Below are positions 18,914 through 27,367 of a stretch of DNA of 64,000 bases, one piece after another. The stretch spans positions 1 to 64,000 of the forward strand of contig NZ_SLVJ01000009.1 of NCBI RefSeq assembly GCF_004345325.1, in the 5' to 3' direction. The notes under the pieces are model-generated. The model was not told the origin of the DNA and ran no database searches. It was given only the letters and a program-made list of their open reading frames with translations. Origin of the DNA: Acinetobacter calcoaceticus (GTDB taxonomy: Bacteria; Pseudomonadota; Gammaproteobacteria; Pseudomonadales; Moraxellaceae). Position 1 is the first letter of the stretch; each line of letters opens with the position of its first letter. The position numbers were made by a program, and so were the translations under genes.

Positions 18914-20200
18914 ATGATGCAAAACAAACCCTATATCAAAACTCTCCTTGCTACAGCCATGATGGCAAGTTTTGCCTTGGTGGGCTGCGCCAAATCGACC
19001 GATAAAACAGAGCCGACTGCCAGTTCAGAAAGCAAAACCAGCACCAGCAGTGGCGATACCATTAAGGTCGGCATCCTGCATTCACTTTCTGGCACCATGG
19101 CGATTTCAGAAACCTCTTTAAAAGATACTGCATTGATGGCCATCAATGAGATCAATGCCAATGGTGGGGTGTTGGGTAAGCAATTAGAAGCTGTGGTGGT
19201 GGATCCTGCTTCCGATTGGCCGCTATTTGCAGAAAAATCTCGACAATTATTGACCCAAGACAAAGTGGCAGTGATCTTTGGCGGCTGGACGTCAGTATCA
19301 CGTAAATCAGTATTGCCTGTGGTTGAAGAATTAAATGGATTGTTGTTTTACCCAGTGCAATATGAAGGTCAGGAACAATCCAAAAATATCTTCTATACCG
19401 GTGCAGCACCCAACCAACAAGCCATTCCTGCAGTTGAATATTTATTGAGTGAGGAGGGCGGTCAGGCGCAACGCTTTGTGTTATTGGGTACAGATTATAT
19501 TTATCCACGAACCACCAATAAGATTTTACGTGCTTTCTTAAAGTCTAAAGGTATTGCGGATGCTGACATTATGGAGGAGTACACCCCATTTGGTCATAGC
19601 AACTATCAGACCATCGTCGGCAACGTGAAAAAATTTGCTGCAGCGAAGAAGACGGCGGTGATTTCCACCATCAATGGCGATTCTAATGTGCCGTTCTATC
19701 GGGAATTGGGCAATCAAGGCATTAAAGCCGCTGATTTACCCGTGATGGCTTTTTCCGTGGGTGAGGAGGAGTTACGTGGGATTGATGCCAAGCCTTTGGT
19801 TGGGCATTTGGCCGCATGGAATTATTTTATGTCGGTGAAGAATCCTAAAAACACCGAATTTAGCAACAAAATGAAGCAGTACGCGGTGCAATATAAACTC
19901 CCGAATGCCAGCAAGATGGTCACCAATGATCCGATGGAAGCCACCTATGTAGGGATCAATATGTGGAAGCAGGCAGTTGAAAAAGCTGGAACCACTGATG
20001 TCGATAAAGTCCGTGAAGCCATGGCAGGGCAAAGTTTTGCTGCACCTTCAGGTTATACCTTGACCATGGATGCAGAAAACCACCATTTACATAAGCCAGT
20101 CATGATTGGAGAAATCCGTGCTGATGGCCAATTTGATGTGGTGTATAAAACTGCAACACCAATCCCCGCTCAACCGTGGAGTCCTTACATCCCTAAATAA
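18914..20200 (+). CDS. urtA: Urea ABC transporter substrate-binding lipoprotein UrtA
   Basis: Binds urea (possibly short amides) in the periplasm for the UrtBCDE importer. The 428-residue protein has a lipoprotein signal ending LVGC with Cys25. The mature part is a type I periplasmic binding fold with UrtA-specific stretches: HSLSGTMAISE, FGGWTSVSRKSVLPV, LFYPVQYEGQE and STINGDSNVPFYRELG. These distinguish it from branched-chain amino acid receptors. It is the first gene of a five-gene operon, 208 bp after catM. No urease gene accompanies it here. Confidence 0.94.
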   Translation: MMQNKPYIKTLLATAMMASFALVGCAKSTDKTEPTASSESKTSTSSGDTIKVGILHSLSGTMAISETSLKDTALMAINEINANGGVLGKQLEAVVVDPASDWPLFAEKSRQLLTQDKVAVIFGGWTSVSRKSVLPVVEELNGLLFYPVQYEGQEQSKNIFYTGAAPNQQAIPAVEYLLSEEGGQAQRFVLLGTDYIYPRTTNKILRAFLKSKGIADADIMEEYTPFGHSNYQTIVGNVKKFAAAKKTAVISTINGDSNVPFYRELGNQGIKAADLPVMAFSVGEEELRGIDAKPLVGHLAAWNYFMSVKNPKNTEFSNKMKQYAVQYKLPNASKMVTNDPMEATYVGINMWKQAVEKAGTTDVDKVREAMAGQSFAAPSGYTLTMDAENHHLHKPVMIGEIRADGQFDVVYKTATPIPAQPWSPYIPK

Positions 20201-20274
20201 TGCTCAAGCATAAATTTGAGTAGACATGGACTTTGTAAAGATGGACTTTTAGATGAGCAAAGGGGAATCATAGG

Positions 20275-21954
20275 ATGCATATTCGACTGCATTTCATTGC
20301 ATTGAGCATATTTATTTGCCAAGTGTTGCTACTGGCAACGGCAAGTGCCAATCAACAGCAAACTGTACAAGCGAGTACAGACGATGCAGTTTCACTGCTA
20401 CAAGCGAGTAATTCATCGCTGAGCACGCAGGCTCGAGCAGGTGATGCGATTCAACAATTTGTCCGAGCCGATTTTGCTGGGCGACGTGACATGCTGAATC
20501 AGTGGCCTGCTGATATTGCTACGCTTGATCGATTGGTGGCTTATATTGACAATAATCAACTCTATCGGGATAACGCAGGTCAGACCTATATCTTAAAAGA
20601 TGATCAGACCTTGTTGAGCTATCCAGATGAAAAAGTACTCGCACAATGGCCCGCAGATTTAAGCCAAGTGAGTTTGGTCAATACCTTGCGTAAGGCGCTG
20701 AATTTTGGGCAAGCTAAAATCAAATTACAATCTGAAGATTCTGCACAACGTCTTAAAGCAATCGATATTTTGGAAAATAATTTATCCGAATTGGATATTG
20801 CCAATATCAATAGACTGTATCAGCACGAAAAAAATAACAAAGTCAAAGCGCGATTGGCACAACTGCAAGCACGTCTTGAATTTAATCGTCCAGACCTGCA
20901 AAGCAAACGTGCTGCCATTGCAACGCTGGCTGATTCGAATCGTCCAGATGTATTGGCGATGTTTGAGCAAGCATTACAACAGCCAGATCTCGATCCTGAA
21001 CTCAAAGCCGCGATAAGTGAGGCGCACAGCAGCATTCAAACCCGCATCCAAGCCAGTGAATGGACAGGCCACCTGTTCTCAGGGCTGAGTAGTGCCAGTA
21101 TTTTATTGCTCGCAGCATTGGGATTGGCGATTACCTATGGTCTGCTCGGGGTGATCAACATGGCGCATGGTGAGTTGATCATGATTGGGGCTTATACCAC
21201 CTATGTGGTGCAGAGCCTATTTAAAAGCTATCTCGGTGCTTATGTGGATTGGTACTTGCTTGCAGCGATTCCGGCCGCCTTTTTAGTCAGTGCACTCATC
21301 GGAATGTTGATAGAACGCACCGTGATTCAACCGCTCTATGGCCGCCAACTTGAAACCTTGTTGGCGACTTTCGGGGTGAGTTTGATCTTGATGCAATTGG
21401 TGCGTATGGTCTTCGGTGCGCAAAATGTAGAAGTTTCGAATATCGCATGGCTATCAGGGGGCATCGCCATCACCCCGAGTTTGATGCTGCCGTATAACCG
21501 AATTGCGATCGTGGTGTTTACGCTGCTGATCCTGCTGTTGTTGGTGTATTTACTCAATAAAACCCGCTTTGGTTTGTTTGTACGCGCCGTCACCCAAAAT
21601 CGGCAAATGGCACGTGCAGTGGGTATACGATCTGCGCGTGTCGATATGCTGGCATTCGGTTTGGGCTCAGGTCTGGCTGGATTGGCTGGATGTGCATTGG
21701 CGCAAGTCGGCAATGTCGGCCCTGATTTGGGTCAAAACTATATTATTGATGCCTTCCTTGTGGTGGTGGTCGGCGGTGTAGGTCAAGTATTGGGTGCGGT
21801 ATTGGCAGCCTTGGGTCTAGGGATTAGCGGCACAGTGCTCGAAATTGGTATGGGTGCGGTACTGGCCAAAATATGTTTACTGGTTCTTGTGATTTTGTTT
21901 ATTCAAAAACGTCCGCAAGGTTTATTTGCCATCAAAGGCCGTTTTGTGGAGTAA
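20275..21954 (+). CDS. urtB: Urea ABC transporter permease UrtB
   Basis: Inner-membrane permease, 559 residues. After a signal-like N-terminus there is a periplasmic-type helical extension (about 25-255) typical of proteobacterial UrtB. The LivH-like permease core follows (about 265-555), with eight or so TM helices and the motif GLLGVINMAHGELIMIGAYT. It pairs with UrtC. It starts 74 bp after urtA with AGGGGAA as ribosome binding site, and its stop is four bases before the urtC start. Confidence 0.94.
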   Translation: MHIRLHFIALSIFICQVLLLATASANQQQTVQASTDDAVSLLQASNSSLSTQARAGDAIQQFVRADFAGRRDMLNQWPADIATLDRLVAYIDNNQLYRDNAGQTYILKDDQTLLSYPDEKVLAQWPADLSQVSLVNTLRKALNFGQAKIKLQSEDSAQRLKAIDILENNLSELDIANINRLYQHEKNNKVKARLAQLQARLEFNRPDLQSKRAAIATLADSNRPDVLAMFEQALQQPDLDPELKAAISEAHSSIQTRIQASEWTGHLFSGLSSASILLLAALGLAITYGLLGVINMAHGELIMIGAYTTYVVQSLFKSYLGAYVDWYLLAAIPAAFLVSALIGMLIERTVIQPLYGRQLETLLATFGVSLILMQLVRMVFGAQNVEVSNIAWLSGGIAITPSLMLPYNRIAIVVFTLLILLLLVYLLNKTRFGLFVRAVTQNRQMARAVGIRSARVDMLAFGLGSGLAGLAGCALAQVGNVGPDLGQNYIIDAFLVVVVGGVGQVLGAVLAALGLGISGTVLEIGMGAVLAKICLLVLVILFIQKRPQGLFAIKGRFVE

Positions 21955-21958
21955 GCCA

Positions 21959-23029
21959 ATGAAAATCACTGCATTACTTTCAGATACACCGCTGAATGCT
22001 GTTTTAATCGGGCTATGCTTCGGCGTTTTATTGATCCTGCCTTGGTTGCATCTGTTGCCCGCTGATTCTGCATTACATCTCTCCGCCTATTGGGTCACTT
22101 TGATCGGCAAGATCATGTGCTTTGCGTTGGTCGCCTTGGCACTGGATTTGGTCTGGGGTTATGCCGGTATTTTAAGTTTGGGCCATGGTCTATATTTTGC
22201 GCTCGGTGCCTACGCCTTTGGCATGTACTTGATGCGTGAGGCATCAGGGGACCAATTGCCTGACTTCATGCGCTTTTTGAGTTGGACTGAACTGCCTTGG
22301 TACTGGGTGGGGACGGAGCATTTCCTCTGGGCAATGGCTTTGGTGGTCTTGGTGCCGGGTGTGATCGCCTTTATCTTTGGCTTTTTTGCCTTCCGCTCCA
22401 AAATCAAGGGCGTATATTTTTCAATTATCACTCAAGCCATGACCTTTGCTGCGGCCTTGCTATTTTTCCGTAATGAAACTGGCTTTGGCGGCAATAACGG
22501 TTTTACAGGCTTTAAAACCATCCTCGGCCTAGATATTACTTCTGCATTGATGCGGGCCAGTTTGTGTTTTATCACTGCCGTGGTGTTGCTGCTGTGTTTT
22601 GTTGCACTGCGTCATTTGATGAATAGGCCGTATGGTCGCGTGCTGGGGGCAGTACGTGATGGTGAAAACCGCTTGCAATTTTTGGGCTACCGCACCTTGT
22701 GGTACAAGTTATCGGCATGGGTCATCTCCGCCATCATTGCTGGTATCGCTGGCGCACTGTATGTGCCCCAATCCGGCATTATCAATCCCAGTGAAATGAA
22801 TCCTGTGAACTCGATTGAAATGGCAGTCTGGGTCGCAGCCGGTGGGCGTGGCACCTTGATTGGGCCAATCTTGGGTGCGGGATTGATCAATGCACTCAAA
22901 ACCTATTTTACCGTGGCCTATCCTGAAGTCTGGTTATTGATCCTGGGTGGTTTATTTATCGTGGTGACCATTTTCCTACCGAAAGGGGTGATTGGGTTAT
23001 TTGATCGTTTTAAAAAGGAGCGCGATTAA
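21959..23029 (+). CDS. urtC: Urea ABC transporter permease UrtC
   Basis: Second permease subunit, LivM-like, 356 residues from the ATG at 21959. I preferred this over an in-frame TTG at 21926 that would overlap urtB; GGAG at 21948-21951 is the ribosome binding site. It has about ten hydrophobic segments, with motifs DLVWGYAGILSLGHGLYFALGAYAFGMYL and WVAAGGRGTLIGPILGA characteristic of the subunit. Its stop codon touches the urtD start. Confidence 0.93.
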   Translation: MKITALLSDTPLNAVLIGLCFGVLLILPWLHLLPADSALHLSAYWVTLIGKIMCFALVALALDLVWGYAGILSLGHGLYFALGAYAFGMYLMREASGDQLPDFMRFLSWTELPWYWVGTEHFLWAMALVVLVPGVIAFIFGFFAFRSKIKGVYFSIITQAMTFAAALLFFRNETGFGGNNGFTGFKTILGLDITSALMRASLCFITAVVLLLCFVALRHLMNRPYGRVLGAVRDGENRLQFLGYRTLWYKLSAWVISAIIAGIAGALYVPQSGIINPSEMNPVNSIEMAVWVAAGGRGTLIGPILGAGLINALKTYFTVAYPEVWLLILGGLFIVVTIFLPKGVIGLFDRFKKERD

Positions 23030-23854
23030 ATGTCAGCATTCGAAGCCAGCGCCGTGCATGGTGGTCAATTGGGTGAGGGTTATGGGCGGACGAAACAATT
23101 AGGCCCAGACTTTAGTCATGGTATCGCCTTATATTTAGAAAAAGTCAGTGTCTGGTTTGATGCCTTTCAAGCCTTGAATGAACTGTCTTTATATATCGAG
23201 GAAGGTGAGTTACGTTGCATCATTGGCCCCAATGGTGCGGGTAAAACCACTTTGATGGATGTCATTACTGGTAAAACGCGTCCGACCACGGGTACAGCGC
23301 ATTTTGGTCAAAACTATGACCTCTCTAAGATGAGCATAGAGCAAATTGCAGAAGCTGGAATCGGGAGAAAGTTTCAAAAACCAACCGTATTTGAAAATTT
23401 CACCGTGATGGAAAACATGCTCTTGGCGGCACCCAAAGATAAGCGGGTCCAGCGCAGCTTATTTGGCAAACTTGATTCGGACACACAATGGGTACTGCAA
23501 CAATCATTGGATCAAATCCGTTTACAAGATTGGGTCTCCAAACCAGCAGGGCTATTGTCACATGGGCAAAAGCAGTGGTTGGAAATCGGTATGTTGTTGA
23601 TGCAGAGCCCGAAGTTGATTTTATTGGATGAACCCGTAGCAGGGATGACCGATGCGGAAACTGAACATACTGCTGAACTGTGTTTGGCTTTGAAAAAAAA
23701 TCATACCCTGATCGTGGTTGAGCATGACATGAGTTTTATTGATCGGATCAGTGAAAAAGTCACCGTATTGAGTCAGGGCGGCATTATCGCTGAAGGGACC
23801 TTGGCGCAGGTGCAAGCCAATGAAGATGTGATCGAAAAGTATTTGGGTCGATAA
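23030..23854 (+). CDS. urtD: Urea ABC transporter ATP-binding protein UrtD
   Basis: Cytoplasmic ATPase of the importer, 274 residues. Walker A is GPNGAGKT at 66-73, the signature is LSHGQKQWLEIG, Walker B is LILLDEP and the H-loop is VVEHD. The LivG type is recognised by the KFQKPTVFENFTVMENMLLA segment. A 30-residue N-terminal extension precedes the ABC fold. Start ATG follows the urtC stop directly, with AAGGAG inside the urtC end. Confidence 0.94.
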   Translation: MSAFEASAVHGGQLGEGYGRTKQLGPDFSHGIALYLEKVSVWFDAFQALNELSLYIEEGELRCIIGPNGAGKTTLMDVITGKTRPTTGTAHFGQNYDLSKMSIEQIAEAGIGRKFQKPTVFENFTVMENMLLAAPKDKRVQRSLFGKLDSDTQWVLQQSLDQIRLQDWVSKPAGLLSHGQKQWLEIGMLLMQSPKLILLDEPVAGMTDAETEHTAELCLALKKNHTLIVVEHDMSFIDRISEKVTVLSQGGIIAEGTLAQVQANEDVIEKYLGR

Positions 23855-23863
23855 GGAGGCGTT

Positions 23864-24562
23864 ATGCTCGAAGTGAAAGCAATCAATCAATATTATGGCG
23901 GCAGTCATATTCTGCGTGATGTCTCGTTGAATGCAGCCGTCGGTGAATGCGCCGTGGTTTTGGGACGCAATGGCGTCGGTAAAACCACTTTACTAAAATG
24001 CTTGATGGGGGTGTTACCGATTAAGTCGGGGCAGATCCTCTTTGATCAACAAGACCTCTCTAAAATGAGTCCTGAACAACGCGTCCGAGCTGGCTTGGCC
24101 TATGTGCCTCAGGGGCGAGATATCTTTTCTACCTTGAGTGTGGAAGAGAATATTCTGATTGGCATGGCCAAGTTTCGTGGCAAGAAAACCCGTAAGGTGC
24201 CAGAACATCTCTATGAGATTTTTCCCGTGCTGGAGGAGATGAAACATCGGCGAGGTGGCGATCTTTCTGGGGGGCAACAGCAGCAATTGGCGATTGCACG
24301 GGCTTTGGCTTCTGAGCCCAAACTGCTGATCTTGGATGAGCCTACAGAGGGCATACAGCCCTCGATTATTAAAGATATTGGTCGGGTGATCCGTAAATTG
24401 GCCGATGCGGGAGATATGGCGATCGTGCTTGTGGAACAATACTATGATTTTGCAGAAGAACTTGCAGATCGCTATACGGTAATGTCTCGTGGTCAAGTGC
24501 TGGCTCAGGGGCCGGGGAGCGAGATGCAGGTGAAAGGTATCCGTGATTTGGTGGCGATTTAA
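23864..24562 (+). CDS. urtE: Urea ABC transporter ATP-binding protein UrtE
   Basis: Second ATPase, LivF-like, 232 residues. Walker A is GRNGVGKTT, the signature is DLSGGQQQQLAIARAL, Walker B is LLILDEPTEGIQPSI and the H-loop is VLVEQY. UrtE-type features include the PQGRDIFSTLSVEENI segment. An AAGGAGG ribosome binding site and a nine-base gap from urtD indicate tight coupling. It is the last gene of the operon; a terminator follows within 15 bases. Confidence 0.94.
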   Translation: MLEVKAINQYYGGSHILRDVSLNAAVGECAVVLGRNGVGKTTLLKCLMGVLPIKSGQILFDQQDLSKMSPEQRVRAGLAYVPQGRDIFSTLSVEENILIGMAKFRGKKTRKVPEHLYEIFPVLEEMKHRRGGDLSGGQQQQLAIARALASEPKLLILDEPTEGIQPSIIKDIGRVIRKLADAGDMAIVLVEQYYDFAEELADRYTVMSRGQVLAQGPGSEMQVKGIRDLVAI

Positions 24563-24574
24563 TCGCTAGCGTTT

Positions 24575-24601
24575 TAAAAAAGCAGCTGAGGCTGCTTTTT
24601 T
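24575..24601. terminator. Bidirectional terminator between urtE and eco
   Basis: AAAAAAGCAGC pairs with GCTGCTTTTTT around TGAG. The right arm reaches the stop codon of the convergent ecotin gene. Confidence 0.9.
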
Positions 24602-25103
24602 ACTGATTAACGATCGTCGCAGATTGGGTGACTTGTGGAGCGCTCCATATCCGATAACTGATCGTGACATCGTTCGGTGCATAAACCACGATCGGGAGTT
24701 TGCTGTTGTATCGAACTATAGATTTGTCACCGAGTTGAATGGGTAAATTGGTTTTGGTTTTGCTGTTATTCATGCAACCACGTTGCGTGCTCATGGGGCC
24801 TTTGACTTCAGTAATGTTGTAGTAGTTATACCCCCATCCTTCAAGGGGTTTCTCTGTTAAATTTGCACCAAACCAGATGTTGTTGCAATCTTTCATACCT
24901 GATTTAGTCGCGACAATTTCCACTTTATACAATGCTTCATCTTTTTGCGGAGCTAACCAGATGACATTGCGGTTGCTGTCTTTAGTCGCAATTGGATAAG
25001 GTGCAACATCTTTGAGTTTTTTTGAATCGGATGCTGTAGCAGCATGTGTCATGTTGATCGCCAGTACCGACAAAATGGCGGTGGATATCAGTATTTTTTT
25101 CAT
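24600..25103 (-). CDS. eco: Ecotin-family serine protease inhibitor
   Basis: Periplasmic dimeric inhibitor of trypsin-fold proteases. The 167-residue protein has a Sec signal peptide cleaved near THA21. Ecotin landmarks are clear: VAPYP, LEGWGYNYYNI, RYNSKLPIVVYAPNDV, YRIW, and the Cys pair C73/C110 that braces the reactive loop. By alignment to E. coli ecotin the P1-P1' pair is Q107-R108 instead of Met-Met, so inhibitory specificity may differ. The gene is monocistronic, convergent with urtE, and has a long gene-poor region upstream. Confidence 0.9.
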   Translation of the reverse strand: MKKILISTAILSVLAINMTHAATASDSKKLKDVAPYPIATKDSNRNVIWLAPQKDEALYKVEIVATKSGMKDCNNIWFGANLTEKPLEGWGYNYYNITEVKGPMSTQRGCMNNSKTKTNLPIQLGDKSIVRYNSKLPIVVYAPNDVTISYRIWSAPQVTQSATIVNQ

Positions 25104-25498
25104 TTTCTCTGCCTATAGCCCAAAGGGGATTGTATTGATACGTGTTCAATGCGAGCGCATATATATGCTGTGAACTACGTCTCATCTATTGCTAAAATAC
25201 CTATGAATTTGTGATACACAATATGTGTTTACGCAACTGTACTAATTAAAAATATATTCAATATAGAGTGACCACGATCAATCCACGATGCTTAGCTTAA
25301 TTTTTATTCCAATTTACCAAGCCAATCGGTTGGATTTTGATTGAGTCAATCATTATGACCTCATGTATTTAAAGTATGCAGAACAATTTGTGAACTAGCT
25401 AAACGATCAGTAGTACTTAATAATTTGTTTTTGTCAGCAATCAATAATTAAAATTAGACTGAGCGGCATCATATCATTTAAAGGCTAAATCTGAGCAA

Positions 25499-25764
25499 AT
25501 GGCATACAGCTCAAAAGAAACCAAATACCAATGGGTGGTTTTCTTAACTTTGGGGGGATTACAATTTAATAACAGCAGGTCCCTCATAAACCGAAAGTTA
25601 AGGATTCATGCGCTTGTACTACAGCGGTGTAAATGAGCTGTCTGGGGCAGTTGCTGTGCATCATTGATGATAATGGTTTATCTTTGGTGCACTTCAAGCA
25701 GACATCATCTGATGTTTTTAGGCATTTAGCATGTGGTTGTTTTTCAGGAGTTAATGTAAGTTAG
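25499..25764 (+). pseudogene. Possible gene remnants
   Basis: Three short overlapping frames occur here. One, starting at 25499, begins MAYSSKETKYQWVVFLTLGG and could be the start of a transporter. One, at 25608, begins MRLYYSG after AAGGA. One, at 25633-25764, encodes 43 residues (MSCLGQLLCIIDDNG...). None matches a family I can name, and the reading may be chance. Confidence 0.2.
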
Positions 25765-25840
25765 AAAATCTTTTGAAATAATCGTACTTTAGAAATAATG
25801 TTAATTACTGGCTTTTTTCATGGCATGCCTTATGCATAAG

Positions 25841-25846
25841 TATAAT
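25841..25846 (+). promoter_or_regulatory. TATAAT -10 element of the candidate RNA
   Basis: Perfect -10 hexamer. The -35 region (TTTCAT/TTCATG at 25816-25822) is poor. The predicted start is near 25853. Confidence 0.4.
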
Positions 25847-25847
25847 T

Positions 25848-26072
25848 GAGTCAGAGAAGACTCTCAGAGTTTGTCAGACCTTGTTGAATAATAAATACTC
25901 AATGGTTCTGTTGCTGTGATCTGCAGATGATCAACAATAGAAAACCCACGACATTGAGTCTAAGATTCATATAAAGTCTACAGATTTGAATGATAAAAAG
26001 ATCAAAATAATAATACCCTAAGACTTTATGATTTCAGCGTCCAAAGCCTCCACTGATGTGGAGGCTTTTTTT
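25848..26072 (+). ncRNA. Candidate structured small RNA, about 220 nt
   Basis: There is no coding frame between a perfect TATAAT and a strong intrinsic terminator. Complementary segments suggest a folded RNA: GAGTC 25848-25852 with GACTC 25859-25863; TTGTTGA 25881-25887 with TCAACAA 25931-25937; ACTCAATG 25897-25904 with CATTGAGT 25952-25959, interleaved with the previous helix so as to form a pseudoknot; and ATAAAGTCT 25971-25979 with AGACTTTAT 26021-26029. It is not tmRNA, RNase P or SRP RNA by inspection, and I do not recognise the family. The terminator alone argues for a transcript here. If transcription starts near 25853, the first helix listed would be incomplete. Confidence 0.5.
26043..26072 (+). 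terminator. Intrinsic terminator of the candidate RNA
   Basis: AAGCCTCCAC pairs with GTGGAGGCTT around TGAT and is followed by seven or more T residues. No protein gene lies upstream on this strand for about 1.5 kb. Confidence 0.9.
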
Positions 26073-26712
26073 ATAACGCAATTAAAATTGCCCCATAGAT
26101 GTCAACTTCAAAGTAATTTATTATCTAAGGGCCTAGGATATTGATTGCCTCAGTATTTAAGCTTGTATTAATTTCGTATTGATGTATTTCAGTTGGCTAT
26201 TAATTAATTGCGAAAGTTATAGTTATTGAGTGTTATTGAAGTGATAATAAATTCAATTTTAAACTTAATTAATCTCATTGGTTGGATATTAACTTTAATA
26301 TAACTTAATAATATCTGGTATAATTAAATATGTAACACAAGTAATCTAAACTCATATATATCAGTATGTTGATTTTAATTTTCTCAACGACGATGCCAGT
26401 CATTAAATTTGTAAATACACATATTTGTAAATACTAATATTAAATAATATTATATCTATTGTATAATAATAAGAATTATCAAGTAATCAAGCTTAGGAAG
26501 TTGACGATTTTTGATTTTTTGATTTGGTTTTCCTTGTTGGTCTATGGTCACAGGATCTAATAGAAAATTATCATATAGGCCAATCTAAATTTAAAATGAT
26601 CGTGTTGTAGCACATTAAGCATGTTGAAAATAATTCACATACTGTAGTTGCGCGAAAGTGGAGGAATCCATGGCGATGGTTTAGGTCTTTGATGTAAATA
26701 AAAGTATGTACT

Positions 26713-27051
26713 ATGAAATATGAAAATTTAATCTGTTTTACAGAAGAAGAGTTTGAACGGTTAACAGGGGTGTCGAAATCTATATTTGCTCAAATGGTTG
26801 AGGTACTCGGTCAATTTGAAAGGCAAAAAAAGAAATCGGGCCGTCCACATTCTCTCAGCGTAGAGAATCAACTTCTACTCACTTTGAAGTATTTACTGCA
26901 CAACAGAACACAGTTACAACTCTCTGCTGATTATCAATTGGCTGAAAGTAATGTTAATCGTACCATCACAAAAGTTGAGAATGCACTCTCCAAAGCAACG
27001 CATGTTCAACTTCCTCAACGGCAAACGCTCAATAGCATTGCAGAAGATTGA
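26713..27051 (+). mobile_element. Truncated IS5-family (ISL2-like) transposase orfA remnant
   Basis: The 112-residue frame contains the N-terminal DNA-binding part of an IS5-family transposase: the LTGVSKSIFAQMVEVL start, then SGRPHSLSVENQLLLTLKYL and a helix-turn-helix near AESNVNRTITKVENAL. The catalytic DDE part that should follow (usually by frameshift or a second frame) is absent; the frame ends and unrelated sequence follows. No flanking inverted repeats could be matched. Two near-identical 12-mers, CTTTGAGTGGAG at 27055-27066 and CTTTAAGTGGAG at 27074-27085, follow the stop. Confidence 0.7.
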
Positions 27052-27137
27052 CTGCTTTGAGTGGAGTTAGAGACTTTAAGTGGAGAGTTCTCTCGTTTTG
27101 ATTCATTCAAGCAGTTTATCGACTTCAATACTTGCTG

Positions 27138-27146
27138 TGTTATAAT
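27138..27146 (+). promoter_or_regulatory. Extended -10 promoter of the purine permease leader
   Basis: TGT-TATAAT fits the TGN-TATAAT extended -10 form, and a recognisable -35 is lacking. The predicted start is near 27153. Confidence 0.5.
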
Positions 27147-27202
27147 CCGCCAAATTAAATTCGACCACGTATTCAATCGATTTCTGTCATACACGTTAGG
27201 CT

Positions 27203-27231
27203 AAAAAGCTGCTCAATATGCGGCTTTTTTT
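27203..27231 (+). terminator. Intrinsic terminator within the permease leader
   Basis: AAAAGCTGC pairs with GCGGCTTTT (one G-U pair) around TCAATAT, followed by a T-run. It sits about 50 nt after the predicted start and 137 nt before the permease, so it may act as an attenuator. Confidence 0.7.
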
Positions 27232-27367
27232 AGTTTTTATACGATTTATATTTGTTGATTGGAACTTTTGGTACGTTTTGTGAATATCAAATATTTAGTC
27301 TAATGGTCGCTGGACTCTCCCGCGACTTTATCATTTTCTATAGCTCAACTTCCACAGGAGCTCATCA

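Larger units (their letters stand above)
25104..26712. other. 1.6-kb gene-poor AT-rich region
   Basis: No intact gene is seen. Left to right it holds the eco upstream region, a stretch with short possibly decayed reading frames (25499-25764), a candidate structured RNA ending in a terminator (25848-26072), and a very AT-rich stretch (about 26080-26640) with many TATAAT-like words. It ends at the truncated transposase frame. The mix suggests a site of past insertions and deletions. Confidence 0.6.
27052..27367. other. Leader and promoter region of the purine permease
   Basis: No gene is seen. It contains an extended -10 promoter at 27138-27146, an intrinsic terminator at 27203-27231 and then about 135 bp of leader before the permease start. 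Confidence 0.55.

Noticed and set aside
24014..24496. Minus-strand frame of 160 codons
   Set aside because: Lies wholly within urtE, has no ribosome binding site or recognisable domain, and urtE has strong family motifs.
26713..27051. Intact insertion sequence
   Set aside because: Only the N-terminal transposase part is present; no DDE region and no matching terminal repeats were found.
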